Assembly (NCBI RefSeq): GCF_002148795.1
Contig: NZ_MPOB01000005.1
Location: 62,001 to 126,000, forward strand
Length of the DNA: 64,000 nucleotides
Source of the DNA: Oceanibaculum nanhaiense
GTDB taxonomy: Bacteria > Pseudomonadota > Alphaproteobacteria > Oceanibaculales > Oceanibaculaceae
Reading direction: 5' to 3'
The notes under the pieces: model-generated
Databases searched by the model: none
Seen by the model: the letters and a program-made list of their open reading frames with translations, nothing else
Told to the model about the DNA's origin: nothing
Shown: piece by piece, positions 1 to 8,602 of the stretch
How positions within the stretch are numbered: the first letter of the stretch is position 1
Layout of the letters: every line of letters starts with the position of its first letter
Made by a program: the position numbers and the translations under genes

Positions 1-16
1 TCTGATGGAGGGGCCG

Positions 17-556
17 ATGCGTCTTGCCACGATCCTGCTGCTGGCCGCACTTGCCGCGGCGCCGGCCTCACCCGCCGAGGCTGCCAAGCGCTTCACCGGG
101 ACGGCGGCGCTGTCTGAGGCCGGGGCCTATATTTCCGCCAGCCTTGCCTATCCGGAGAGCTATTACGATCCCGGCCGTTTGGCGGTGCAGCTGGTGGAGG
201 TCTATCGCGGCGCCTTCATGTCGAATGTGCGGTTCCGCCCCAGCCTTGGCCATCAGGTGGTGCTGAGCAAGGGGATGAACCAGCATGATGCGATGGAGGA
301 TGGCCAGTGCGCCGATTTCCGGCTGACCGTCGAACGGTTCAGCGCGCACAGCCTCGGCGCGCTTGCCGCCGGCGAGACCGGGCCGCTCGCCATCGACAGC
401 ACGGATACGATCTTCGGCAGCATCTGCCTGCGCAGCGCGCGCGATGTCACCGTCGATATCCGCAGCCTGTCGCTGGATCAGCCCGCTGAAGGGCGGAGCG
501 CGTTCAACCGGCCCTTCGGCTTTGGCGGGGCAGGCGGCGACGAAGGGGGACGTTAG
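17..556 (+). CDS. Hypothetical secreted protein
   Basis: About 179 residues with a clear Sec signal peptide: a short charged N-terminus, a Leu/Ala-rich core (LATILLLAALAAAP) and an Ala-rich cleavage region ending near SPAEAAK. The mature part is mostly polar and beta-like, with no motif I recognise and a Gly/Asp-rich tail. An ATG at 5 is in frame, but the ATG at 17 follows a GGAGGGG ribosome site at about 7-13, so 17 is preferred. It converges on the Mpo1-like gene, with about 18 bases between the stops. The product is probably exported to the periplasm; its function is unknown. Confidence 0.6.
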   Translation: MRLATILLLAALAAAPASPAEAAKRFTGTAALSEAGAYISASLAYPESYYDPGRLAVQLVEVYRGAFMSNVRFRPSLGHQVVLSKGMNQHDAMEDGQCADFRLTVERFSAHSLGALAAGETGPLAIDSTDTIFGSICLRSARDVTVDIRSLSLDQPAEGRSAFNRPFGFGGAGGDEGGR

Positions 557-574
557 ATGTAGCCGCCGGGTCTG

Positions 575-916
575 TCAGGTCTGGACGCCGGCCTTCTCCA
601 GTTCCGGGCGCAGCCGGCCTATGGCCCACAGCAAGAACATCCGGAAATCGCTGTACAGTGACCAGAGCGGATGGCGGAAGGTGGCCGGGCGGTTGCGCTC
701 CACCCGGAAATGCGCCACCCAGGCGAAGAAGTAGCCGGAGAGAAGGGCGGCCAGGAAAAGCCAGGCCGTGCCGGTGAGGCTCCCGGCGGCCAGCAAAGCC
801 AGCCCCAGCGCGGTCCCCAGATAATGCAGCGCACGGGTCAGCGGCCGCGCATGTTCGCGAAGATAAAACGGCCAGAACTCGGCGTAGGTCCGGATCGTCG
901 CTTCAGGATTTTGCAT
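575..916 (-). CDS. DUF962 / Mpo1-like membrane protein
   Basis: 113 residues, matching the short DUF962 (YGL010w/Mpo1-like) family. The N-terminal part carries Phe-Trp-Pro-Phe-Tyr and paired His residues (REHARP...LHYLG). Two hydrophobic segments lie at about residues 32-50 and 52-68. The C-terminal family signature [20 protein letters not shown] is present and is followed by YSDFRM. Yeast Mpo1 is an iron-dependent dioxygenase acting on 2-hydroxy fatty acids; whether bacterial members do the same is inference. The start is supported by GGGAGG just upstream. It is transcribed away from asd. Confidence 0.8.
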   Translation of the reverse strand: MQNPEATIRTYAEFWPFYLREHARPLTRALHYLGTALGLALLAAGSLTGTAWLFLAALLSGYFFAWVAHFRVERNRPATFRHPLWSLYSDFRMFLLWAIGRLRPELEKAGVQT

Positions 917-1022
917 GACGCCTCCCTGCCATTTGCACTGCGGCTAATGTTGCAATGCGGCCGGTGAAAGCGTATTTCAACCAGTCCAGATGTTAACATG
1001 CTTTTTATACGGGAGTCCGGTT

Positions 1023-2048
1023 ATGGGCTATAAGGTTGCGGTTGTCGGTGCCACGGGGGCTGTGGGGCATGAATTGCTCACCACCCTGGCCGAGCGTAAC
1101 TTCCCGGCCGACGAGGTTGTCGCGCTCGCCTCGGAGCGTTCGGCCGGCCAGCAGGTGTCCTATGGTGAGGACACCGTGCTGAAAGTCCAGAATCTGGAGA
1201 CTTTCGACTTCAAAGGCACCGATATCGCGCTGTTCTCGCCGGGCGCGAAAATCTCCGCCGTGCATGCGCCGCGCGCCGCCAAGGCCGGGACCATTGTCAT
1301 CGACAACACGTCGCAGTTCCGCATGGACCACGATGTGCCGCTGATCGTGCCGGAGGTGAACCCGCAGGCGATTGCCGGCTACACCAAGCGCAACATCATC
1401 GCCAACCCGAACTGCTCCACCATCCAGATGGTGGTGGCGCTGAAGCCGCTGCATGACCGCTTCAAGATCAAGCGCGTCGTGGTCTCGACCTACCAGTCGG
1501 TGTCCGGCGGCGGCAAGGAGGCGATGGACGAGCTGTTCAACCAGACCCGTGGCATCTATGTGAACGACGCGATCACCAAGGAGGTCTTCACCAAGCAGAT
1601 CGCCTTCAATGTGATCCCGCACATCGATATGTTCATGGATGACGGCTCGACCAAGGAAGAGTGGAAGATGCGCGTCGAGACCAAGAAAATTCTCGACCCG
1701 GCCATCGAGGTGTTCGCCACCTGCGTGCGTGTGCCGGTGTTCATCGGCCATGCCGAGGCGATCACCATCGAGACCGAGAAGCCGATCGACGAGAACGAGG
1801 CGCGCGCCATCCTGCAGAAGGCGCCGGGCATCACCGTGGTCGATCACCGCGCCAATGAGGGCTATGTGACGCCGCAGGAAAGCGCGGGCGAGGACGCGGT
1901 CTATATCAGCCGTATCCGCAAGGACCCGACCGTGAAGAACGGCCTGGCCTTCTGGTGTGTCTCCGACAATCTGCGCAAGGGCGCGGCGCTGAACACGGTC
2001 CAGATCGCCGAGACGCTGATCGAGATGCATCTGCGCAAGGCGGCCTGA
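1023..2048 (+). CDS. asd: Aspartate-semialdehyde dehydrogenase
   Basis: 341 residues, normal for the bacterial enzyme. It reduces beta-aspartyl phosphate with NADPH to aspartate semialdehyde, the branch point for lysine/diaminopimelate, threonine and methionine. The NADP-binding loop GATGAVG lies at residues 9-15 and the nucleophile is Cys131 in NPNCSTIQ; the substrate-binding region around SVSGGGKEAMDEL is also seen. An in-frame ATG at 990 exists, but the ATG at 1023 has GGGAG at 1011-1015 with good spacing and gives the usual N-terminus MGYKVAVVGATG. It is monocistronic and ends in a strong terminator. Confidence 0.97.
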   Translation: MGYKVAVVGATGAVGHELLTTLAERNFPADEVVALASERSAGQQVSYGEDTVLKVQNLETFDFKGTDIALFSPGAKISAVHAPRAAKAGTIVIDNTSQFRMDHDVPLIVPEVNPQAIAGYTKRNIIANPNCSTIQMVVALKPLHDRFKIKRVVVSTYQSVSGGGKEAMDELFNQTRGIYVNDAITKEVFTKQIAFNVIPHIDMFMDDGSTKEEWKMRVETKKILDPAIEVFATCVRVPVFIGHAEAITIETEKPIDENEARAILQKAPGITVVDHRANEGYVTPQESAGEDAVYISRIRKDPTVKNGLAFWCVSDNLRKGAALNTVQIAETLIEMHLRKAA

Positions 2049-2076
2049 TTCCCGATCAGGGTCCCTGAACGACGAA

Positions 2077-2104
2077 GGCCCCGCTGACTGGCGGGGCCTT
2101 TTTC
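2077..2104 (+). terminator. Intrinsic terminator of asd
   Basis: A perfect 8-bp stem (GGCCCCGC / GCGGGGCC) with a 6-base loop, followed by a run of five T, begins 28 bases after the asd stop codon. Confidence 0.92.
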
Positions 2105-2131
2105 GTGGCACGGTGATGCAGGATAAAGGCT

Positions 2132-2683
2132 CTAGCCTGACACCTTGCAGGCCTTGCCGATTTCCTCATAGGCCTTGGTGAAGCCGCTCAGCGAATAGGT
2201 GTCGGTGGTTTCGGTGCCGCGCGAGGATGCCCCCTTGATCACCATGGTCGAGCCCTTCTTCATGGCCTCCACAAGCTGCTTGTCCTCTTGCGCGGTGGCC
2301 GCCCAGGCATGGTCATCGACGGTGAACAGCTTGTAGGCCGTGCCGCCGATATTGACCGAAATCTCGCTGCCTTCCTTGTACTGGTAGCCGGCGATCACGC
2401 TGACCACGCCCAGCGATTTCTTGGCGGGGCGGTGCGTCACCAGCGTGTAGATCTTGCCGCGCCGTGTGTAGTCACCCTCATCCTTCGTCGGCTCGCTGAC
2501 CATGTAGCAGACGATCCCGCCATTCTCCTGATAGGTGAAGGCGCTCCAGGCATTGTAGGTGCCGATCTGCTTGGGTTGCTGGGCAGTGGCCTGGCCGGTT
2601 ATCGCGGGCAGGGACGCCAGGGACAGGGATGCTGTCCAGAGGGCGAGGCTGAAAAATGTGGAAATGCGAATCGACTTCATCAT
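2132..2683 (-). CDS. IalB-family (invasion associated locus B) protein
   Basis: 183 residues with a signal peptide (residues 1 to about 34, ending QATAQQ). The mature part follows the IalB family plan: W-S-A-F-T near the start, CYMVSEP, a YTLVTHRP strand, AGYQYKEGSE, LFTVDDHAWA, then MKKGSTMVIKGASSRGT and DTYSLSGF. The family is widespread in Alphaproteobacteria as small periplasmic proteins. It was named after a Bartonella locus tied to erythrocyte entry, but its role in free-living species is not established. Two Met codons begin the frame and the exact start is uncertain by one codon. It faces asd tail to tail. Confidence 0.85.
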   Translation of the reverse strand: MMKSIRISTFFSLALWTASLSLASLPAITGQATAQQPKQIGTYNAWSAFTYQENGGIVCYMVSEPTKDEGDYTRRGKIYTLVTHRPAKKSLGVVSVIAGYQYKEGSEISVNIGGTAYKLFTVDDHAWAATAQEDKQLVEAMKKGSTMVIKGASSRGTETTDTYSLSGFTKAYEEIGKACKVSG

Positions 2684-3032
2684 GCCGTTAACCTAAGCGA
2701 GAGCAGTATCTCCTGCCAACCCAGGATTGCCCCGGTCGGCTGTCAAATTCATGTCGATGGGCTTCTAGGCGGTAAATTGAACTTTTTTGAGGCGCGGGTA
2801 ATCCGGCGGTGGCCATGCCGCCGTATAAGTTTCCATGCAAGGACAGATCGACATAAGCCAGAGGTTTCGATGCGCGCGTGCGCCGGTCAGCCTTGCTGTG
2901 TCCGATCTTGTCGTGCCCTGGCTTGCAGCGCCCTTATCTGCGGCGCCCCTGCTTGCGGTGAGAGGCGGAAAGCCCCTACATAGAGGGGCGGGCGGGAAAC
3001 GGTCCGCAAGAGGGGGCGGCGAAGCCGGATCG
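2684..3032. other. 349-bp divergent intergenic region before rpoE
   Basis: No convincing gene lies here. On the minus strand a perfect TTGACA (2741-2746) stands 17 bases from a poor -10 (complement of 2718-2723) and could serve the IalB gene. On the plus strand TATAAG at 2824-2829 is a good -10 for the sigma gene, preceded by the short dyad GGCGG-N8-CCGCC at about 2803-2820. If used, it would leave a 5' leader of about 200 bases before rpoE. All of this is prediction only. Confidence 0.3.
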
Positions 3033-3584
3033 ATGTCAGTAAAGACCCAGGAACAACTTCTGATCGCGGTCGGACGGGATCGTGACAGGGCTGCCTTCGC
3101 GGCACTCTTCTCGCATTTCGCGCCGCGCCTCAAATCCTTCCTGATGCGTCTGGGTGTGGCGCCCGAGGGTGTTGAGGAGCTTGTGCAGGAGGCCATGCTG
3201 ATGGTCTGGCGCCGCGCCGACACTTTCGATCCGTCGCAGGCCAGCGCCAGTACCTGGATTTTTACCATTGCCCGGAACAAGCGCATCGATGCCCTGCGCC
3301 GGACCCGCCGACCGGAGATCGATCCGCTGGATCCGGCGCTGGTGCCCTCGGCGCCGACGGCGGCCGACGAGACAGTGTTCGAGGCCCAGCGTGATGCGGT
3401 TGTGAAACAGGCGCTGAAAAGCCTGCCAGTAGAACAGGCGGACCTGTTGCGGCTCGCCTATTTCGAGGACAAGTCGCATGGCGTGATTGCGGCGGAGAGT
3501 GGCATTCCCATCGGGACGGTGAAGTCGCGCATCCGTCTCGCCCTGGCGAAACTGCGCCAGAGCCTCGCGAAAGAGTTGATGTGA
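3033..3584 (+). CDS. rpoE: ECF sigma factor, RpoE/ECF11 type
   Basis: 183 residues, a typical two-domain ECF sigma factor. Region 2 includes VEELVQEAMLMVWRR and the helix TWIFTIARNKRIDALRR. Region 4 ends in IPIGTVKSRIRLALAKLR, the helix-turn-helix for the -35 element. The frame is open from 2835, but the ATG at 3033 gives a normal N-terminus (MSVKTQEQLL). Its stop overlaps the start of a ChrR-type anti-sigma by one base (TGATG), which fixes the pairing. In Rhodobacter and Caulobacter the homologous pair directs the singlet-oxygen and organic-hydroperoxide response; the same role here is inferred from the partner. Confidence 0.9.
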   Translation: MSVKTQEQLLIAVGRDRDRAAFAALFSHFAPRLKSFLMRLGVAPEGVEELVQEAMLMVWRRADTFDPSQASASTWIFTIARNKRIDALRRTRRPEIDPLDPALVPSAPTAADETVFEAQRDAVVKQALKSLPVEQADLLRLAYFEDKSHGVIAAESGIPIGTVKSRIRLALAKLRQSLAKELM

Positions 3585-4255
3585 TGCAATTTCATGTGAG
3601 CGAAGAATATCTGATGGACTATGCCGCGGGGACCGCCAGCGAGGCGGTCAGCCTGCTGGTTGCGACCCATCTGGCCTTGTGCCCGGAATGTCGGGCCAAG
3701 GTGGCCGATTATGAGCGCATCGGCGGCGCCATGCTTGAGGACAGCCGTCCGGCCGATCTGCCCGACGCGGCCTTGGCGGAGATGCTGGCCCGCCTCGATG
3801 AGGTGCCTTCCGAGGCGCCTGCCGACGCGCCGGTGAAGGGGCCGTCCGTGGAGTTCGACGACCATACCCGCCGCACCCTGCCGGAGCCCCTGCGTTCCTA
3901 TATCGGCTGCAATCTGGACACCGCACCGTGGCGCAGCGTGACGAAGGCGCTTCAGGAAATTGAATTGCCTCTCGGCGAGTCCGGCTATCGCACCCGGCTT
4001 TACCGGATCAAGGGAGGGCAGGCCATGCCCAACCACACGCATGGCGGCAACGAGATGACGCTGGTGCTGGCCGGCGGCTTTTCCGACGATACCGGCCATT
4101 ACGAGCGGGGCGACGTCTCCATCGCCGATGACGAACTGGTGCACACGCCGGTTGCCGATCCGGGCGAGGATTGCATCTGCCTCGCCGTCACCGATGCGCC
4201 CCTGAAGCTGACCGGGCCCATCGGACGCATCGTCAACCTGTTCATGCGCTATTAA
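3584..4255 (+). CDS. chrR: ChrR-type zinc anti-sigma factor with cupin domain
   Basis: 223 residues. The N-terminal anti-sigma zinc site has His4, His29, Cys33 and Cys36, the same spacing as the zinc ligands of Rhodobacter sphaeroides ChrR (His6, His31, Cys35, Cys38). After a Pro/Glu-rich linker the C-terminal part is a cupin with the HxHxxxE-type metal motif NHTHGGNE and a later His in ELVHTP. In the known system ChrR holds RpoE inactive and releases it under singlet oxygen, and the cupin is needed for that response. The GTG at 3581 is an alternative start; the ATG at 3584 overlaps the sigma stop. Only five bases separate its stop from that of tesA. Confidence 0.92.
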   Translation: MQFHVSEEYLMDYAAGTASEAVSLLVATHLALCPECRAKVADYERIGGAMLEDSRPADLPDAALAEMLARLDEVPSEAPADAPVKGPSVEFDDHTRRTLPEPLRSYIGCNLDTAPWRSVTKALQEIELPLGESGYRTRLYRIKGGQAMPNHTHGGNEMTLVLAGGFSDDTGHYERGDVSIADDELVHTPVADPGEDCICLAVTDAPLKLTGPIGRIVNLFMRY

Positions 4256-4260
4256 TTTCG

Positions 4261-4884
4261 TTACTCGTTTCTGGCGCGAACCAGCAGTTCCTCGACCTTC
4301 GGCAGGATGCGCTCGACGATCACGCCGACACCCTGCTCGTTGGGGTGGATGCCGTCCGGCTGGTTGAGCGCAGGGTCCGTCGCCACCCCGTCCAGGAAGA
4401 AGGGGTAGAAGACCACGCCGTGCTTTTCCGCGAGACGGTGATAGGTAGCGTGGAAGGCTTCCGCATAGTCGCGGCCGAAATTGGGCGGGGCGTGCATGCC
4501 GGCCAGAAGCACGGGAATGCCCTCCTGCTTCAGCCGTGTCAGGATCGCGTCCAGATTGGCATAGAGCTGGTCCACCGGCTGGCCGCGCAGCCCGTCATTG
4601 GCGCCGAATTCAACGATGGCCGCGTCCGGCTTTTCGGCCAGCGCCCAGTCCAGCCGGGCGAGGCCGCCGGTCGAGGTGTCGCCCGACACACCGGCATTCG
4701 CCACGCGCACATCCTTGCCCTGGGCGCGCAGCGCCGCTTCCAGCTGGGCCGGAAAGCTGCTGTCGTCCGGCAGGCCATAGCCCGCCATCAGGCTGTCGCC
4801 CAGACCCAGGAGGACAGTATCGGCCCGCACCGCCGTGGTACCGGCGATACCGGTCATCAGCAAGGCGGCAAAAAAGACCGGCAT
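4261..4884 (-). CDS. tesA: SGNH-hydrolase arylesterase / thioesterase I (TesA-like)
   Basis: 207 residues with an N-terminal signal peptide (MPVFFAALLMTGIAG). The SGNH blocks are in order: GDSLMAGYGL with the catalytic Ser near residue 31, AGVSGDTSTGG, FGANDGLRG with the Asn, and DGIHPN near 177-182 with the catalytic Asp and His. This is the TesA/arylesterase group, a periplasmic lysophospholipase/thioesterase with broad ester specificity. It is divergent from ybbA-ybbP, as in E. coli. The frame stays open upstream; the ATG at 4884 is chosen because it begins a plausible signal sequence, but no strong ribosome site is visible. Confidence 0.9.
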   Translation of the reverse strand: MPVFFAALLMTGIAGTTAVRADTVLLGLGDSLMAGYGLPDDSSFPAQLEAALRAQGKDVRVANAGVSGDTSTGGLARLDWALAEKPDAAIVEFGANDGLRGQPVDQLYANLDAILTRLKQEGIPVLLAGMHAPPNFGRDYAEAFHATYHRLAEKHGVVFYPFFLDGVATDPALNQPDGIHPNEQGVGVIVERILPKVEELLVRARNE

Positions 4885-5011
4885 CAGAGTGGCCGGCAGC
4901 AGTCCGTTGAATATCCGGTATAGCGGGCCATATCCGCAATGGGCACGGTCGCGGTCCGCAGCCGTTCCGTTTCCGCCATCGCTCCATCCGGCAACAATGC
5001 AGGCTTCCGAC

Positions 5012-5758
5012 ATGACAGCGCTCTCTTCCTCGGTTTCGGACTCGTCGCGCGATCCGATCATCGTGCTCGACGATGTGCGCCTTAACTTGAGAAGTGGGGC
5101 GGGCGAGGTCAACATCCTGCGTGGAATTGACCTTTCCATCGCAGCGGGCGAGACGGTCAGCATCGTCGGCCCGTCGGGTGCCGGCAAATCCTCCCTGATG
5201 ATGCTGATGGCAGGGCTGGAGCGCGCCAGCGGCGGCACGATCCGCGTCGCCGGGCATGATCTTGGCCAGATGAACGAGGACCGGCTGGCGTTGTTCCGCC
5301 GTGCCCATGTCGGCATCGTCTTTCAGGCATTCCGCCTGGTGCCGACCATGACGGCGCTGGAGAATGTCGCCATACCGCTGGAGCTGGCTGGCGCCGCGGA
5401 CGCGTTCGACAGGGCCGCGGCAGGCCTTGAGGCGGTCGGCCTCGGCCATCGCACCGGACATTATCCCGACCAGCTTTCCGGTGGCGAGCAGCAGCGCGTG
5501 GCGCTGGCCCGCGCCTTTGTCGCCGGTCCGTCGCTGCTGCTGGCGGACGAGCCGACCGGCAATCTCGATGGCCATACCGGCGAACAGGTGGTCGAGCTGA
5601 TGTTCGACCTGAAGCGCCGCTTCGGCACCACGCTGGTGCTGATCACCCACGATCTCGATCTGGCAAGGCGCTGCCAGCGCACCATTCATCTGGCCGATGG
5701 CCGGATCGTCGCCGACGAGACGGAAGGCGTGACTGAACTCGCCGCGGCCGGGCGCTGA
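5012..5758 (+). CDS. ybbA: ABC transporter ATP-binding protein YbbA
   Basis: 248 residues of the MacB/LolD-like ATPase group. Walker A GPSGAGKSS lies at 53-61, the Q-loop at VFQAFRL, the signature LSGGEQQRVALARA from 155, Walker B LLLADEP near 175-181, and the switch His in LITHD. The permease starts one base after its stop. The tesA-ybbA-ybbP arrangement is conserved with Enterobacteria and supports the assignment. The substrate is not established; MacB-type pumps act on envelope or lipidic molecules. ATG codons at 4997 and 5012 are both possible; 5012 has an AGG at suitable distance. Confidence 0.9.
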   Translation: MTALSSSVSDSSRDPIIVLDDVRLNLRSGAGEVNILRGIDLSIAAGETVSIVGPSGAGKSSLMMLMAGLERASGGTIRVAGHDLGQMNEDRLALFRRAHVGIVFQAFRLVPTMTALENVAIPLELAGAADAFDRAAAGLEAVGLGHRTGHYPDQLSGGEQQRVALARAFVAGPSLLLADEPTGNLDGHTGEQVVELMFDLKRRFGTTLVLITHDLDLARRCQRTIHLADGRIVADETEGVTELAAAGR

Positions 5759-5759
5759 T

Positions 5760-8294
5760 ATGCCAGTCTGGGGGATACCAGTCTGGCTGCGCTTTGCCCG
5801 GCGCGAACTACGGGGCGGGCTGAAAGGCTTCCGCATCTTCCTCGCCTGCCTGATGCTGGGCGTTGCGGCGATTGCCGGCGTCGGCTCGGTCTCCGAATCG
5901 CTGCTGGCCGGCCTGCGGGCCGATGCCAGCCAGATCCTGGGCGGCAATGTCGATATCGAATCGGTGCACCGGCCGATCACGCCGGAAGCGCTGGCCTATC
6001 TGGAGATGCAAGGGCGCCTCTCGCACGTCGCCGACATGCGGGCGATGGCGCGCAACCCGAATGGCGATCAGCGCTCGCTCTCCGAACTGAAGGCGGTGGA
6101 CGGCGCCTATCCGCTGGTCGGTTCCATCGAACTCGATCCCGCCCTGCCGCTGGATCAGGCGCTTGCCGAACGGGGCGGCGTGTGGGGCGCGGTCATTGAC
6201 CCGAACCTGCTCGACCGCCTTGGGCTGGCTGTCGGCGACCGCTTGCGCGTCGGCGATCTGGATGTCGAGGTGCGCGCCGCCCTGGTGCGCGAACCGGACC
6301 GTGCGGTCAGTTTCGCCAGCTTCGGGCCGCGCGTGATGATCGCCCGCCCGGCGCTGGAGGAAACCGGTCTCGTGCAGCCCGGCACGCTGATCGACTATCA
6401 CTACCGTCTTGTCCTGCCCGCCGGCACGGATCACGCCGCCTGGATGCGGGATTTCCGCCAGGACTACGCCGCCGATAATGGCTGGCGCGTGCGCGGCCTG
6501 GGCGAGGCAGCGCCGGGCCTGCGCCGCTTCATCGACCGGGTGGCGCAGTTCCTGACGCTGGTCGGGCTGACCGCGCTGCTCGTCGGTGGCGTCGGCGTCG
6601 GCAATGCGGTGAAGAGTTATCTGGACGGCAAATCCACCACCATCGCCACGCTGAAATGCCTGGGGGCCGAGGGGGCGGTGGTGTTCCGCACCTACCTGTC
6701 GCTGGTCATGATCCTGGCGCTGGCCGGCATTGCCGCCGGGCTGGTGCTGGGGGCGGCCCTGCCCTATGCCGGGGCGGCCGTGCTGAGCCAGCTGCTGCCG
6801 GTGCAGGTCGCGCCGGCGCTGTATGCCGGGCCGCTGCTGCTGGCCGGCCTGTTCGGCCTGCTGACGGCACTTGCCTTCTCGCTGTGGCCGCTGGCGAAGG
6901 CGAAGGACATCCGGCCTGCCGGCCTGTTCCGTCAGCTGGTCAGTGGCGAATCGGGCCGCATCGGTCTGCCCTATCTGGCCGCCCTTGGTCTGTCGGGGGT
7001 GGCGCTGGCGGCGCTCGCCATCTTCTCCTCCAACGAGCGGGTGCTGGCCGGCTGGTTCGTGCTCGGCTCCCTCGGTGCTGTCGTCATCTTCCTGGGGGCG
7101 GCGCGGTTGCTGATGCTGGCGGTGGCGGCGATGGGACGGCCGCGTCAGCCGACCCTGCGGCTGGCTCTTGCCAATCTGCACCGGCCGGGTGCGCCGACCG
7201 CGAGTATCGCCCTGTCGCTGGGGCTGGGCATCACCGTACTGGTCGCTGTCGCCCTGACCCAGGCCAATATGTCGCGCCAGGTGACCGAGCAGTTGCCGGA
7301 GCAGGCGCCCAGCTATTTCTTCATCGATATCCAGCCGAACCAGATCGAGCGCTTCCAGCAGACGGTGGATGCGGTGCCCGGCATCAGCAAGGTCGAGCGT
7401 ACGCCGATGGTGCGCGGCCGGGTTGCGCGCATCAATGGCGTGCCCGCCGACGAGGTGACGGTCGATCCGGAGGTGCGCTGGGTGCTGCGTGGCGACCGCG
7501 GCCTGACCTATGCCGCCGCGCCGCCGCCGGGAACGCAGATCGTCGACGGGGCGTGGTGGCCGGAGGATTATCAGGGGCCGCCGCTGATCTCCTTCGATGC
7601 GGAGATTGCCGCCGGCTTCGGCATCGGCGTTGGCGACACGCTGACAATCAATGTTCTGGGGCGCGAGATCACCGCCACCATCGGCAATCTGCGGCGGATC
7701 GACTGGGGCAATCTGTCGATCAATTTCGTCATCATCTTCGCGCCCGGCACGATGGAAGTGGCGCCACACACCATCCTTGCCACCGTGAACACGGACGGGC
7801 CGGTCGCCGAGGAGGCGGTGCAGCGTGCCGTTACCGATGCGCTGCCGAATGTGAATGCGATCCGCGTGAAGGATGCGCTGGAGGCCGCGAACCAGATTCT
7901 GCAGGCGGTCGGGCAGGCGGTGCGTATCACCGCCTCGGTCGCCATCCTTGCCGGCACGCTTGTGCTGGGCGGGGCGGTGGTTGCCGGGCATCACCGCCGG
8001 GTTTATGACGCGGTGGTGCTGAAAGTGCTGGGGGCGACGCGGCGTGACGTGCTGCTGGCCTTCCTGCTGGAATATGGCCTGCTGGGCGCGATGGTGGCGC
8101 TGATCGCCTCGGTCGTCGGGACCATTGTTGCCTGGTCGGTGCTGACTTTCGTCATGCGGTCAGACTTCGTGTTCGCGCCCGGTGTCGTGATTTGGACATC
8201 ATTGCTGTGCACACTCATCACGGTGGCGCTGGGCCTCGCCGGCACCTGGCGGGCGCTGGGGCAGAAGGCGGCGCCGCTGCTGCGCAACGAATAG
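5760..8294 (+). CDS. ybbP: FtsX-family ABC permease YbbP
   Basis: 844 residues, the usual length for YbbP. It has an N-terminal membrane helix after a basic start, a periplasmic MacB-type domain, a hydrophobic block at about 260-450 with several helices, a second periplasmic domain, and three C-terminal helices in an FtsX repeat (from about 715). The duplicated FtsX arrangement is typical of this permease class, which works by mechanotransmission with its ATPase rather than by a channel. It starts one base after the ybbA stop (TGATATG), so translation is probably coupled. A small secreted protein follows after 11 bases. Confidence 0.88.
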   Translation: MPVWGIPVWLRFARRELRGGLKGFRIFLACLMLGVAAIAGVGSVSESLLAGLRADASQILGGNVDIESVHRPITPEALAYLEMQGRLSHVADMRAMARNPNGDQRSLSELKAVDGAYPLVGSIELDPALPLDQALAERGGVWGAVIDPNLLDRLGLAVGDRLRVGDLDVEVRAALVREPDRAVSFASFGPRVMIARPALEETGLVQPGTLIDYHYRLVLPAGTDHAAWMRDFRQDYAADNGWRVRGLGEAAPGLRRFIDRVAQFLTLVGLTALLVGGVGVGNAVKSYLDGKSTTIATLKCLGAEGAVVFRTYLSLVMILALAGIAAGLVLGAALPYAGAAVLSQLLPVQVAPALYAGPLLLAGLFGLLTALAFSLWPLAKAKDIRPAGLFRQLVSGESGRIGLPYLAALGLSGVALAALAIFSSNERVLAGWFVLGSLGAVVIFLGAARLLMLAVAAMGRPRQPTLRLALANLHRPGAPTASIALSLGLGITVLVAVALTQANMSRQVTEQLPEQAPSYFFIDIQPNQIERFQQTVDAVPGISKVERTPMVRGRVARINGVPADEVTVDPEVRWVLRGDRGLTYAAAPPPGTQIVDGAWWPEDYQGPPLISFDAEIAAGFGIGVGDTLTINVLGREITATIGNLRRIDWGNLSINFVIIFAPGTMEVAPHTILATVNTDGPVAEEAVQRAVTDALPNVNAIRVKDALEAANQILQAVGQAVRITASVAILAGTLVLGGAVVAGHHRRVYDAVVLKVLGATRRDVLLAFLLEYGLLGAMVALIASVVGTIVAWSVLTFVMRSDFVFAPGVVIWTSLLCTLITVALGLAGTWRALGQKAAPLLRNE

Positions 8295-8305
8295 AGGAGC
8301 CGGCC

Positions 8306-8602
8306 ATGCCTTTTATCCAGACTGGGCGTTCTATCCTGACGGTCGCGGCTCTGGGAATCGTCCTGCTGTCGGCTTCCGCCGTGCCGGCCCGCGCCGAGAA
8401 TCCGACCGGCAATCCTGTCGAATCTCTGCGCGAGGGCGCGGTGAAGGCGATGGAGGCGCTGCGCGAGTTGGCCGAGGAGGTGCAGCGCTACGGCGTTCCC
8501 TATTTCGACAAGGATGGCAACATTGTCATCCCACGTCAGGAAGAACAGGCGGACCGTCCGCCGGCCGGGAAAGCGCCGGCGGAGGAGTCCGTGGCGCTAT
8601 AG
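8306..8602 (+). CDS. Small secreted hypothetical protein
   Basis: 98 residues. The signal peptide is obvious (residues 1 to about 29, ending VPARAEN). It is followed by a charged amphipathic helix (SLREGAVKAMEALRELAEEVQRY), then YFDKDGNIVIPR and a disordered Glu/Pro/Ala tail. Short exported proteins with a Leu/Glu helix followed by a 'DGNIVI.R' strand recur in Alphaproteobacteria without known function. The start has GAGGAG at 8294-8299 and lies 11 bases after ybbP, so it is probably the last gene of that operon. Its stop overlaps the convergent aldo/keto reductase stop within the palindrome CTATAG (8597-8602). Confidence 0.7.
   Translation: MPFIQTGRSILTVAALGIVLLSASAVPARAENPTGNPVESLREGAVKAMEALRELAEEVQRYGVPYFDKDGNIVIPRQEEQADRPPAGKAPAEESVAL

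Noticed and set aside
1005-2111. 368-residue open frame opposite asd
   Set aside because: It is a mirror of asd codon bias, rich in Arg/His/Asp, with no motif and no ribosome site.
2801-2830. RpoE-type autoregulatory promoter (TAATCC ... TAAGT) upstream of the sigma gene
   Set aside because: The spacing between the elements is about 21 bases, longer than expected for this sigma group, and the -35 is imperfect. I list only a possible TATAAG -10.
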